From the NCBI RefSeq assembly GCF_041008525.1, contig NZ_JBFLUG010000001.1, positions 194,505-258,504 on the forward strand: 64,000 nucleotides of DNA, given 5' to 3'. The notes beneath the pieces are model-generated. The model was not told where the DNA came from. It did no database searches and saw only the letters and a list, made by a program, of their open reading frames with translations. A program made the translations under genes and the position numbers. This stretch comes from Parafrankia sp041008525. Its GTDB lineage: Bacteria > Actinomycetota > Actinomycetes > Frankiales > Frankiaceae. This document shows, in pieces, positions 41,784 through 50,803 of the stretch (position 1 is its first letter; each line of letters begins with the position of its first letter).

Positions 41784-43433
41784 ATGAGCGAGTACGACTT
41801 TTCGGTCGCCATTCTTGGCAGCGGTATCGCCGGCTCGACGCTGGCGAACATCCTCGCCCGACATGGCCACAGCGTGGTACTCGTCGACAGCGGCACCCAC
41901 CCGAGATTCGCCCTGGGGGAATCGACGATCGGGGAGACGACCTATCTCCTCAAACTGCTGTCCAAACGCTTCGACGTACCGGAGCTCGGCCATGTGAGCA
42001 GCTTCGACGGGGTGCGCCAGCACGTCTCCTCGGCCTGCGGCGTGAAACGCAACTTCGGCTTCGTCTACCACCGCGAGGGCGAGATCCAGAACCCCGACGA
42101 GGTGACGCAGTGTAGCGTCTCGGAGTTCCCGAACGGACCCGAGATGCACATGCACCGCCAGGACATCGACTCGTACCTGTTCTACTCAGCCGTCCGCCAC
42201 GGCGCGCACCCGCGGCAGCGGACCTTCGTGGACCACGTCGAGTTCACCGACACCGCGGCCACCCTGGTGACGAAGAGCAACGAACGGATACGCGTCCGCT
42301 ACGTCGTCGACGCCTCCGGGCGGAACTCCGTGCTGGCGAACCAGTACGGCCTGCGCGACGACCCCTGCCGGTTCCGGACGCACTCGCGGACGCTGTTCAC
42401 CCACATGGTCGGCGTCACCCCGTTCGACGAGGTCACCCGGCCCAGCGGGCAGCCGTCGCCCTGGTACCAGGGCACCCTGCACCACCTGTTCGACGGTGGC
42501 TGGCTGTGGGTCATTCCCTTCGACAACCACCAGCGCGCCACCAACCCGCTGTGCAGTGTCGGGCTCAACCTCGACACCCGCCGGTTCCCGAAGCAGCCCG
42601 GGGCCCGCGCGGAGGAGGAGTGGCAGGCGTTCCTCGACCGGTTCCCCAGTGTGGCCCGCCAGTTCGAGGGCGCGCGGCCGACCTGGGAGTGGGTCTCCAC
42701 CGGGCGCACCCAGTACTCCAGCACCCGGACGGTGGGCGACCGCTGGGCGATGATGAGCCATGCCGCCGGCGCCGTCGACGCGCTGTTCTCCCGCGGCATG
42801 GCCAACACGATGCAGGTCATCTACGCCTTCGCGCCGCTGCTCATGGAGGCGCTCGCCGACGGCGACCTCTCCGCCGAGCGCTTCGCACCCATCGAGCAGC
42901 TCAACCAGACCATCCTGGACGTCAACGACCAGCTGGTGGCCGGCTCCTACGTCTCGTTCCGGGACTTCGACCTGTGGCGGGCCTGGTCGAAGGTGTGGTT
43001 CATGGCCTGGAACCTGGGGATTGCGCGCATCGTCGGCACCTACTTCACCTTCGAGGAGAGCGGCGACCCGGCGCTGTTCGAGCAGCTGTCCAACGCGCCC
43101 TTCCCGGGGACCTTCTGCCCGGACCTGCCCGAGTTCCAGGACCTGTTCCGTCAGCTCGGCACCATCATGGAGCAGGTCGACGGCGGCCGGACGGCGCCCG
43201 GCCAGGCCGTGGACCAGCTGGCGCGGCTCCTCGGCTCAGCGGCCTTCCTGCCCGCGCCGCTGCGGCTCGGCGACGTCCTGCGCCGGTGGCACGACGGTTC
43301 GTTCGAGGCACAGCGCCGGATGTACGAGTGGGGCCGCTCGACCTCGCCGGCGCCGCTGCGCCGCTGGTACGACTACGATCTCGACGCTCTCCTGAGCCGC
43401 ACCGGCGGTGTGCGGGAGCCGGCCGCGCTCTGA
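41784..43433 (+). CDS. Flavin-dependent halogenase-like oxidoreductase
   Basis: 549 residues. FAD site GSGIAGSTLAN at 12-22; ESTIGET near 47 resembles the lysine/glycine region of tryptophan-type halogenases; the halogenase signature GWLWVIPF (WxWxIP) is near 237; and SHAAGAVDALFSRGMAN near 330 matches the cofactor loop. Members use FADH2, O2 and halide to chlorinate aromatic or carrier-bound substrates; some are hydroxylases. GGAGTAG precedes the ATG. It stands alone: no flavin reductase, NRPS or PKS gene adjoins it. Confidence 0.85.
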   Translation: MSEYDFSVAILGSGIAGSTLANILARHGHSVVLVDSGTHPRFALGESTIGETTYLLKLLSKRFDVPELGHVSSFDGVRQHVSSACGVKRNFGFVYHREGEIQNPDEVTQCSVSEFPNGPEMHMHRQDIDSYLFYSAVRHGAHPRQRTFVDHVEFTDTAATLVTKSNERIRVRYVVDASGRNSVLANQYGLRDDPCRFRTHSRTLFTHMVGVTPFDEVTRPSGQPSPWYQGTLHHLFDGGWLWVIPFDNHQRATNPLCSVGLNLDTRRFPKQPGARAEEEWQAFLDRFPSVARQFEGARPTWEWVSTGRTQYSSTRTVGDRWAMMSHAAGAVDALFSRGMANTMQVIYAFAPLLMEALADGDLSAERFAPIEQLNQTILDVNDQLVAGSYVSFRDFDLWRAWSKVWFMAWNLGIARIVGTYFTFEESGDPALFEQLSNAPFPGTFCPDLPEFQDLFRQLGTIMEQVDGGRTAPGQAVDQLARLLGSAAFLPAPLRLGDVLRRWHDGSFEAQRRMYEWGRSTSPAPLRRWYDYDLDALLSRTGGVREPAAL

Positions 43434-43472
43434 GCCGGGCGGGAACACCGCCACCTTCTGTGACGGAAAGTA

Positions 43473-43508
43473 GCGCCAGTGGCGCCCGGCTCGACGTGCC
43501 ACTGGCGC
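43473..43508 (+). terminator. Hairpin terminator after the halogenase
   Basis: GCGCCAGTGGC (43473-43483) and GCCACTGGCGC (43498-43508) form a perfect 11-bp stem, 39 bp after the halogenase stop. The remainder of 43434-44077 holds no supported gene. Confidence 0.75.
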
Positions 43509-44077
43509 CGCCAGCGGCTTCGGCCGCTGCGGTGGATATCGCCCACACCGCCGCGAATCCAGGAACGCGACAGATCTCTCCGGCCCCGGAGGCCGCACTC
43601 GACCGGGGCCGGAGTACCGAAACCGACGCCTCCGCCGACGCACGCGGGCGTGCCGTGACGGAGGCCCGTACGCCATCGCGGCCGACTGAGATCCCGCCGC
43701 TGGGAAAGCGCGGAACCAGAACGGCGGTGGTTGAAGGCCGCGGCGACCCAGGTCGTCTGGGAAACGTGACCTGAATACGATGAACGGCCGCCGATCTCCG
43801 ATTGCGGTGCCCCCGCCTTCCTGCAGGTGCCGACTCGCGCCGGTTCCAGAGCCCCGGAGCGGGCCGGATGAAGGCCGACCAGCGATTCTTTCAGAAACAT
43901 GAGCCGGACCGCATCCCCGTGGTCAGGCCGGGGACATTCGCCGCGACCACCGGGCCTGTGGTCCCCCAACTTGAGGACAATATCGGCCCCGCGACGGGTA
44001 TCCCGACCCGCCCCCGGCAGAATGTTCACGGCCGCAGCACGGCGGATCCGGGCGCAGCGCTACCCGTAAGGAGCACG

Positions 44078-44527
44078 ATGTCATCTCTGTGGGCGGCCTC
44101 CGCCAGACCTCCCAGATCCCCGGCCGACCGGATCCGCCCGCCCGCTGGCCCGGCAGGCACCCGCCCGGCAGGCCCTTGCCCCCGGCAGGCCCTTGCCCGG
44201 CCAGGGCGGACCACGGCCGGAAGGCCCGCTGAGATGGCCACTCCCGCTGTCGGACAGCCGGCCCCCGATTTCACGCTGCCTGGCCTGACCCTGGCCGACA
44301 GAACGGCAGCCCGCTCCGACCTCACCCTCTCCCAGGAGCGGGGTCACCCGGTGGTCCTGGCGTTCCACCCCGGCGACAACACTCCGGCGTGCACGAAGCA
44401 GCTGTGTTCCCATGCCGCCGGCATCGAGGTGCTTCGCGGCCTCGGCGCACCGGTGTGGGGAATCGGAATCAACGGCGTCACCTATTCCGATGTCGACACG
44501 ATCGCCGCCCAGCTCGCCACGTTCTAG
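44078..44527 (+). pseudogene. Truncated peroxiredoxin (AhpC/TSA family)
   Basis: The frame from ATG 44078 (AAGGAG at 44068-44073) or ATG 44234 encodes the first half of an atypical 2-Cys peroxiredoxin: QPAPDFTLPGLTLADRT and PGDNTPACTKQLC, with the peroxidatic cysteine. It stops at GVTYSDVDTIAAQLATF, about 95 residues from ATG 44234, before the second half (normally a further 60 residues). A Gly/Pro repeat stretch (CCGGCAGGC units, about 44150-44200) separates the two candidate starts. Probably a decayed gene. Confidence 0.65.
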
Positions 44528-45064
44528 AACGACGTGGGACGCGCGTGGTCCTCATCGACCGCCCACGGCCCATACCGTCCGACAGACCGTGGCGGAATGT
44601 CACCGAACCCGCCCCGCCGCGCGTCACACGGAAGGACCCGCCGGCCCGGAGCAGGCCTGGACCAGCGGTTCAGCAGGAGACCCAGCGACATCCGGGCACT
44701 GCTCTGACCTGCGCTTATGAAGCTCGGACAGCAATCCCACAGAGCTCTCAATATGCCCACTCGTGTTACCTGGCCAGCCCCGTCAACGACTACTGTGCGA
44801 AGTGCTCCATAACTGCACAGGTCGGATCCGCCCGAATCCTGGTGAGATGACACTGACAGGTACCAGCGCGTTGGCATTGCCGGGAGAGAGGGCCGTCACG
44901 TCATGGCGCTCGAGGACCCGGAGAGTGCTCCCATTTTCAAGTGGGGCGAAATGCGAAGAAGGCTCGGGACCTGGTGGTTCGCACGAGAGGACCGACCTGC
45001 CGAAGACAACGGGGACAGCGAAAAGACCGCCAAGGACGAAGCCAGCGACCAAGCAGGAGGCGAC
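44528..45064. other. Intergenic or leader region before the roadblock gene
   Basis: The 3' half of the peroxiredoxin is not detectable. From 44903 an in-frame extension of the roadblock reading frame exists with its own GGGAGAGAGGG, so part of this stretch may be coding. Confidence 0.4.
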
Positions 45065-45436
45065 ATGAACAGCGTTGACATCGCGTTGAAGGAATCACTG
45101 GAGATCGAGGGGGCGACCGGGGTCGCGCTCGTCGACTTCACCAGCGGGATGACCCTCGGCAAGCTCAGCAACATCCACAACTTCGACCTCGAGATCGCGG
45201 CCGCGGGCAACACCGAGGTCATCCGGTCGAAGATCCGCACCATGGAGAACCTGGGCCTGCAGGACACCATCGAGGACATCCTCATCACGCTCGGCCGGCA
45301 GTACCACCTGATCAGGCTGCTCAGCAGCCACACCGGCCGCGGCCTGTTCATCTACCTGGTGCTCGACAAGGGTCGCGCGAACCTCGCGATGGCTCGCCAC
45401 CGCCTGCGCTCCATCGAGTCCCGCCTCGACATGTGA
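45065..45436 (+). CDS. Roadblock/LC7-like protein
   Basis: 123 residues: MNSVDIALKESLEIEGATGV, VDFTSGMTLG, ILITLGRQYHLIRLL and LDKGRANLAMARHRLRSIES. Closely resembles a small conserved actinobacterial protein family with the roadblock-like alpha/beta fold, which often works with GTPases. ATG 45065 has GGAGG four bases upstream. An alternative ATG at 44903 gives a 177-residue form with an N-terminal WW-rich helix (RRRLGTWWFAR). Confidence 0.75.
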   Translation: MNSVDIALKESLEIEGATGVALVDFTSGMTLGKLSNIHNFDLEIAAAGNTEVIRSKIRTMENLGLQDTIEDILITLGRQYHLIRLLSSHTGRGLFIYLVLDKGRANLAMARHRLRSIESRLDM

Positions 45437-45459
45437 CGCCCCTGCATCCCTGTGACGGC

Positions 45460-45506
45460 CGGCTGCCGTCGGGACGGCCCACGAGGGCCCGCCCCGACGG
45501 CAGCCG
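45460..45506 (+). terminator. Hairpin terminator after the roadblock gene
   Basis: CGGCTGCCGTCGGG (45460-45473) pairs perfectly with CCCGACGGCAGCCG (45493-45506): a 14-bp stem, 23 bp after the stop. Confidence 0.8.
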
Positions 45507-46180
45507 TCGCATGTGCGGGGCCGAATGCGCATACACCCCGCAGACCCCTCGCCGTCGCCTGAGCCTGCCCTGTCGGGCCCCCCTGTAGGGGTATCGACGA
45601 CGGCCGCGCTGGCTGGCCGGACAGCACCGGTCCCCAGCCGGACGCCTCTGCCCCGACGGTGACCCACGCGCCTTGTGACCGGGCACTTCAGACCAGCGGC
45701 ACCGGACGATCGCCCGCCCGCGGCCCGCCGCCGGATGGCACGGTGCCCCAGCGGCCCGATGACCCGGCACCATCGAGCGCCACCGCTTCTCCATCGCCTT
45801 GTTACGGTCGTTGCAGGCGACATGCTTCGGGCGGCCTGGTCGGCCGGGAAACGGTCTTCCACCGGTCCGCACGCAGGCAGGTCGGACGTCCGCCGATTCG
45901 ACGGGCTCGACGCTCCTGACCGACTTCCGACGGGCCGCGGCCCGAGACTAAATACAGCCGTGACGCCTGCCGGGTGGATGTACGCGATGCCTCGAACCGA
46001 TGACCGGGCGGCTTGCGGGATAACAGGACGGAAAGAAGATCCTTCGCCGGCCGGTTAAGTAAGTCTCATCGAAGGATTTTTCCTGGATCAGATAAGTCAG
46101 CTACTTACACTGACAGGGAGCGGCACGGCATCGCGACTCCACCCACAAGGCGAACGTAGATCAACACCGGAAGGGTGAAC
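45507..46180. other. Intergenic region upstream of hpnH with a U-tract hairpin
   Basis: No gene is supported. At 46039-46046 ATCCTTCG and at 46070-46077 CGAAGGAT form an 8-bp stem followed by TTTTT, a rho-independent terminator shape that is rare in this GC-rich genome, about 100 bp before hpnH. GTAAGT/ACTTAC (46059-46064, 46103-46108) is a second short inverted repeat overlapping it. Confidence 0.55.
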
Positions 46181-47179
46181 ATGAGCATTCCGCGGCGTCA
46201 GGCGATCAAGGTCGGCATGTATCTGCTGAAGCAGAAAATCGCACGTCGGGACAAGTTCCCGATTTCTCTGGAGCTGGAACCGCTCTTCGCGTGCAACCTC
46301 TCCTGCGAGGGTTGCGGCAAGATCCAGCACCCCGCGGATGTCCTCCGGCAGCGGATGCCGGTCGAGCAGGCACTCGCCGCCGCCGACGAGTGCGGAGCCC
46401 CCGTCGTCTGCCTGGCGGGCGGCGAGCCGCTCATGCACCCAGAGATCGAAAAGATCGTGGAAGGCCTGGTCAAGCGCAAGAAGTTCATCTACCTCTGCAC
46501 CAACGCGCTGCTGCTGCCGCGCAAGATCGACAAGCTGACCCCGTCGCCGTATCTGTCGCTCGCCGTCCACATCGACGGCCTCGAGGAGCGGCACGACGAG
46601 TCCGTGGCAAAGAAGGGTGTGTTCGCCCAGGCGGTGGACGCCATCAAGGATGCGCAGCGCCGCGGCTTCCGGGTGACCACCAACACCACCTTCTTCAACA
46701 CCGACACCCCGCAGACCGTCATCGAGGTGCTGGACTTCCTGAACAACGACCTCAACGTCGACGGGATGATGCTCTCGCCCGCCTACGCCTACGAGAAGGC
46801 GCCCGAGCAGGACAGGTTCCTCGGGGTCAAGGAGACCCAGGAGCTTTTCCGCAAGGCGTTCGCCGACGGGCGGCGCGAGCGCTGGAACATCAGCCACTCG
46901 CCGCTGTTCCTGGACTTCCTCGAGGGCAAGGTCGACTTTGCCTGCACCGCCTGGGGAATTCCCTCGTACTCCCTGTATGGCTGGCAGAAGCCGTGCTATC
47001 TGATGGGTGACGGCTACGCCAGCTCCTACAAGGAGCTGCTGGAAACGACCGACTGGGATTCGTACGGCCGGGGCCGTGACCCACGCTGCGACAACTGCAT
47101 GGCGCACTGTGGCTACGAGCCCACGGCGATTGCGGCGACGCTGAGCTCGCTGCGGGAGTCGATCCGCGCGTCACGCTGA
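46181..47179 (+). CDS. hpnH: Adenosyl-hopene transferase HpnH
   Basis: 332 residues, radical SAM enzyme that adds the 5'-deoxyadenosyl group to diploptene, the first step of extended hopanoids. The 4Fe-4S cluster ligands are C38, C42 and C45 in ACNLSCEGC. The C-terminal cluster-type cysteines CDNCMAHCGYEP near residue 305 are also typical. ATG 46181 has GGAAGGG upstream. The gene is 23 kb from shc, so hopanoid genes are split. The 5' U-tract hairpin could attenuate it. Confidence 0.95.
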   Translation: MSIPRRQAIKVGMYLLKQKIARRDKFPISLELEPLFACNLSCEGCGKIQHPADVLRQRMPVEQALAAADECGAPVVCLAGGEPLMHPEIEKIVEGLVKRKKFIYLCTNALLLPRKIDKLTPSPYLSLAVHIDGLEERHDESVAKKGVFAQAVDAIKDAQRRGFRVTTNTTFFNTDTPQTVIEVLDFLNNDLNVDGMMLSPAYAYEKAPEQDRFLGVKETQELFRKAFADGRRERWNISHSPLFLDFLEGKVDFACTAWGIPSYSLYGWQKPCYLMGDGYASSYKELLETTDWDSYGRGRDPRCDNCMAHCGYEPTAIAATLSSLRESIRASR

Positions 47180-47300
47180 GCCGCCCGGCGGACAGCTGTG
47201 GCCGGACGACCTCGGTGACGGCGGCCCGGCTCCTCACCCGGAGACTGGCAGCCGTCGCACCGAGGCCCGTCCGCACCCCGGCGCGACCGCTCCGGGACAG

Positions 47301-48128
47301 TCACGAGTGCTGCTTCCGCAAGCGTTCGAGCAGGGAGATCGAGACCTCCTCCGAGCGCGCCATCGTTCCCCAGCCCTCGATGAACAGCCCGTCATAGCTG
47401 AGCCCCACCCAGCGCCCGGTCAGTCGGTCGCCATGCGGGTGCAGCGACAGGAACAGTGTGCCTTTCGACCGCACCGGCCCGTCAGCGGCGGCGTACCAGC
47501 CCATGACGATCTCGTTGTCGAAGAACCGCAGCTCCCCCGACCACAGATACCCGCCGGCCTCAAGGGTCAGCCCGCGGGAGACCGCCTCGATGGTGAGATG
47601 GTCGCCGGTGTGGCTCACCGCGACCTCCTGCGAGGAGTGGATCTCCTCGCCGTCCCGGAAGGTCTGCCAGGACGTCCACCACCGCCCGGACAGCTCGTTG
47701 CGCACCCGCCCCGGTGGCCCCCGGAGCCCCGACGAGGGCTGGGGGGCGGGCGCGGCCGACGCGCTCGACATCGTCGCGGACGCGACGGCTACGGGCACCA
47801 CCGCCGCGGCGCTGCCTCCGACGATGAGTTGTCGGCGATCCGTGATGTCCACCTCCTTCGAGACCTCCATCCAGGTCACGCCCGCCTGACCTCCCTTGTC
47901 CTCCAGCCAGGCGTGCCGCCGCAGCTCGACGAGCGTGCCGCCCGCCTTCAGCTCCGCGTCAATCGCGCTCACGAGCGACTGAGACGGCACACCCAGCAGG
48001 CCGCGCTCGGCCTTCGAGAGGTAACTCGGTTGGTAACGCACCCGGTTGGCGAGCTGGGCCTGACTGAGCCCAGCGGCCTTCCTGTACTGGACGATGGCGT
48101 CCAGCAGGCTGGCGAGACGTGGTTGCAT
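47301..48128 (-). CDS. XRE helix-turn-helix fused to a beta-barrel-like domain
   Basis: About 275 residues. Residues 1-70 form an XRE HTH (LLDAIVQYRKAAGLSQAQLA, YLSKAERG). After a hydrophobic/Ala segment (SAAAVVPVAVASATM) comes a strand-rich domain with alternating aromatics (RWWTSWQTFRDGEEIHSSQE, GYLWSGELRFFDNEIVMGWY, GRWVGLSYDGLFIEGWGTM), reminiscent of a lipocalin-like barrel. That would make it a one-component sensor of a small ligand. The start is uncertain (ATG 48128 or GTG 48146). Divergent from two coupled micro-genes. Confidence 0.65.
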   Translation of the reverse strand: MQPRLASLLDAIVQYRKAAGLSQAQLANRVRYQPSYLSKAERGLLGVPSQSLVSAIDAELKAGGTLVELRRHAWLEDKGGQAGVTWMEVSKEVDITDRRQLIVGGSAAAVVPVAVASATMSSASAAPAPQPSSGLRGPPGRVRNELSGRWWTSWQTFRDGEEIHSSQEVAVSHTGDHLTIEAVSRGLTLEAGGYLWSGELRFFDNEIVMGWYAAADGPVRSKGTLFLSLHPHGDRLTGRWVGLSYDGLFIEGWGTMARSEEVSISLLERLRKQHS

Positions 48129-48455
48129 GTCCCTCACATCGTCCACCCGGGATCCCCGGTTCTGGTTCGCCGCCGACTGTGTCCAACCGGTCTGACTGCT
48201 GTCACACCCCTGCATCCGCAACACCGAGCCCCCGCTCCGCCGCCGTTCGTCCGCTGATCTCCTGCTTTGATGGTGCCATGCGACCCGGTTCCGTCGCCTG
48301 AGCCGCATTCGGCCTTCCTGTGGCTCTGTGTCGCATCTCCCGTCCGCAGTATGACGCCTCTCACACCCTCCCTTTTCGGTCAGTCTTCAGAGACCGTCAA
48401 CGCAGGGAGGGAGGACGTCGTCCAGCAGTCACCGCGCCGAACCGGAGCACAGGAC

Positions 48456-48563
48456 ATGACAGGGAACAGGCAGCTCGCCGGCCCCGCCGGCAACATCGAC
48501 AAGAAACGGTTTGATTTCTCCAAAGAAGCTGAATCATTTCTCGCCCTGACGAGGCAGAAGTGA
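48456..48563 (+). CDS. 35-residue orphan peptide coupled to the next gene
   Basis: MTGNRQLAGPAGNIDKKRFD followed by FSKEAESFLALTRQK. CCGGAG precedes the ATG. Its TGA stop overlaps the GTG start of the next gene (GTGA), so translation is coupled. Divergent from the XRE/beta-barrel regulator. Not recognised. Confidence 0.5.
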   Translation: MTGNRQLAGPAGNIDKKRFDFSKEAESFLALTRQK

Positions 48564-48799
48564 CCACACCGAGCCCACTTCATCCGCCGTCCGAGGAAAG
48601 CTGGCGCGAGGCCCAGCACAACCCACGGGTGAGATGGTCGACGCCGGCCGCCTACGCGGTCGTTCTGGTCGACGAGGCGGGCGCTCCCACATCTGTGGTG
48701 GGAACCTTCCCCGGGCCGATGTCGGCGGAGATGTACGGGCGGATCGTCGGAACCGAGTTCCGGGTCGTCCGTGTGACACCGGCGGGCGCGCCGCTGTGA
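48560..48799 (+). CDS. 79-residue protein of unknown function
   Basis: N-terminal Pro/Ser segment, then strand AAYAVVLVDEAG, strand TSVVGTFPG, helix SAEMYGRIV, strand FRVVRVTPAG. The same four-element pattern occurs in the products at 20150 and 61013. Its start overlaps the stop of the 35-residue gene, pointing to an operon controlled by the divergent XRE/beta-barrel regulator. Confidence 0.6.
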   Translation: MTTPSPLHPPSEESWREAQHNPRVRWSTPAAYAVVLVDEAGAPTSVVGTFPGPMSAEMYGRIVGTEFRVVRVTPAGAPL

Positions 48800-49044
48800 G
48801 CCGCCGCGATCTGTGCCACTCCTACCAGGCAGGACGGCTACGTGGCCTGCCCGACCCGCGCGTCACCCGGGGTGAGGTCGGGCGGGGCCCGACCCGGCGG
48901 AGCCGGGCGAGAGGCCGGGTGGCCCACCCCGGCGAGGTGCGATGCGCCCGGACGGAGCCTGACATCACGCCCGACCCCTCGGGCCACGCCAGAGGCCACA
49001 ACCACGGTCACCGCTCGAACATCGACACGGCCACTCACCTGGGC

Positions 49045-49120
49045 GCTGACACCGACGCCGACACTGGCGCCGACGCCGACACTGACACCGACGCCGACGC
49101 CGACGCTGACACCGGCGCCG
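49045..49120. repeat. GACGCC/GACACC hexamer minisatellite
   Basis: About twelve units of GACnnn (mostly GACGCC, GACACC and GACACT) stand in tandem. All reading frames through 48800-49374 are low complexity and none is accepted as a gene. Confidence 0.85.
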
Positions 49121-49374
49121 GGCGAGACGGCACCGGGACGAGCGACAGCGACCAGCCCGACACCAGGAAGCACGACACCGAGTGACCCGACGCCGAGCGG
49201 GCCGGTTGCCGCGCCCACGGCCCCGGCCCGGCCCCGGTCGTCGTACCGCGACCGGCGCCAGCCGCGGGTGCCGCCCCCGTGCGATGGCACCCGGCGCGAC
49301 GGCACCCGGCGTTGTCACGACCGGCCCCCGGGTCTCGGGTCACGAAACCCGGCGCGGCGACGCCGGGAGACCTT

Positions 49375-50346
49375 CTAGGAGAACTTCGGCAGAACCTCAC
49401 GCTCGAAGAGGCGCAGGCTCGCCCACGCGGCTTCCGGCGGTATACCGCCGCAGAGCGGATGGAACTGCACGAAGGGGAACGGCGCCTCCTTCTGCTCGGC
49501 TACCAGCTGGTCAGGAGTGAGCACCCGGTACTGCCCGTCGGCACGCAGCTGCTCCAGCCCGGACTTCGAGTGGAACGGGGAAGCGACGTTGTTCTCGGCC
49601 TGCCAGGCGCCGTACGCGTTGGTCTCATGGAAGAAGTACGGCGCCATCTGCTGCCAGCCGTCCTCCGGGTCCTCGGCCAGCGCCACCACCTTGTTCATTC
49701 CGACCGGAGACGTACCGGGATCCGGACGGCCGAGTTTCTGGACCTCGTCGCGGTAGAACTCCCAGATCTCCGGAAGCGCCGGGATGAAACCGTCGGCGAT
49801 ACGCGCGGCACGCCGGGCCGCCGCCTCGCTGTTTCCGCCGAGCAGGAGGGACGGGCCGCCGGGGCGGTGCGGCGAGGGCGTGACATGGACGGTCCGGCCG
49901 CGGTACTCGAACGGTTCCCCGCTGAAGGCCGCCTTCAGCGTTGTGATCGTCTCGGTCACGCGCTTCGCGCGCTCGTTCATCGGAACGTCGTACATCGCGA
50001 ACTCCTCGCGGACGTACCCCGCTCCGACAATGAGGTCCACGCGACCCTTGCTGATGTTGTCGAGAACAATCAGGTCCTCGGCGAGCCGCAGCGGGTCGTA
50101 GAAGGGCGCGATCAGGGCCGCGACGAGGAAGCGAACGTTCTTCGTGCGGGCGGCCATCGCGGCGAGCATCGGGATCGGGCTCGGGAGATAGCCGTCCGGC
50201 GAGGAGTGGTGCTCCGAGACCGCGATGGTCACGCAGCCGAGCTGGTCTGCCCACTCGGCCATGTCAAGGGCCGCCGCGTAACGGTCGGCCATGGATGTAC
50301 CGGCTAGATCCGGATTACGGAAGTCAAAGCGTAAGGCGAACAGCAC
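49375..50346 (-). CDS. Luciferase-like (LLM) flavin-dependent oxidoreductase
   Basis: 323 residues, TIM-barrel monooxygenase/reductase family using FMN or F420. Signatures: TIAVSEHHSSPDGYLPSP near 40-57, the IAPFYDPLRLAEDLIVLD segment, GRVDLIVGAGYVREEFAMY, and GNSEAAARRAARIADGFIP. The substrate is unknown. Start ATG 50346 has no strong ribosome site. Confidence 0.92.
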   Translation of the reverse strand: MLFALRFDFRNPDLAGTSMADRYAAALDMAEWADQLGCVTIAVSEHHSSPDGYLPSPIPMLAAMAARTKNVRFLVAALIAPFYDPLRLAEDLIVLDNISKGRVDLIVGAGYVREEFAMYDVPMNERAKRVTETITTLKAAFSGEPFEYRGRTVHVTPSPHRPGGPSLLLGGNSEAAARRAARIADGFIPALPEIWEFYRDEVQKLGRPDPGTSPVGMNKVVALAEDPEDGWQQMAPYFFHETNAYGAWQAENNVASPFHSKSGLEQLRADGQYRVLTPDQLVAEQKEAPFPFVQFHPLCGGIPPEAAWASLRLFEREVLPKFS

Positions 50347-50407
50347 GGCCGGAGACTAACAGGAATCAGGTCCACACGATTGAAGATCACCGGGCCGCAA
50401 CAGCAGC

Positions 50408-50790
50408 TCAGCCGCGCCCATGGTGGATCGGCCCCGCCAGCGCCCGCAGCGGACCGCCCGTGCCGCCGCGGCGCACCGCGACGATCTCCGCCGCGATCGA
50501 GATCGCCGTCTCCTGCGGCATCCGTTCACCGGTGTCGAGGCCGATGGCGCACGCAGCCGCGCCAGATCACCGTCGGTGAAACCAAGCTCACGGAGCCGTC
50601 GTTCGCTCCAGCATTCCCTGCGCGTCGTCCCGCACCGCGGCGTCGAAGCGCGCGCTGCCGAGGGTGCCCGCGATCCCGCCCGGCCGCGCCCCGACCCCGT
50701 CGCGTGTCGGCCACAGGCGCGATACCCGGCCTGGCCTGCGGACCGCCGGTAAGCGCAGCACCGTCTCAGCCGCAGGCCGGCCCCACAGCG
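50408..50790 (-). pseudogene. Degenerate xdhC (CoxI-like) remnant
   Basis: Three frames together spell the C-terminus of XdhC, the molybdenum-cofactor insertion protein: GRPAAETVLRL (in one frame), ERRLRELGFTDGDLARLRAP (shifted at about 50600), and IGLDTGER then ISIAAEIVAVRRGGTGGPL after a one-base loss near 50553. Two frameshifts therefore break the gene. It adjoins a MocA-type nucleotidyltransferase, a partner of XdhC in molybdoenzyme maturation. Confidence 0.75.
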
Positions 50791-50803
50791 CTACCCTGCC
50801 GGC

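Noticed and set aside
43236..44029. Overlapping minus-strand reading frames beyond the halogenase
   Set aside because: Low complexity and antisense to the halogenase or to its terminator; no motif.
45507..46058. Several short plus-strand reading frames before hpnH
   Set aside because: No ribosome sites, high Arg/Pro bias, no recognisable domain.
49045..49120. CRISPR array
   Set aside because: Units are 6-12 bp with no spacers, so it is a minisatellite.
48800..49374. Reading frames through the hexamer minisatellite (Asp/Thr-, Thr/Pro- or Val/Gly-rich)
   Set aside because: All are products of the repeat itself. None has a convincing start or conserved region.
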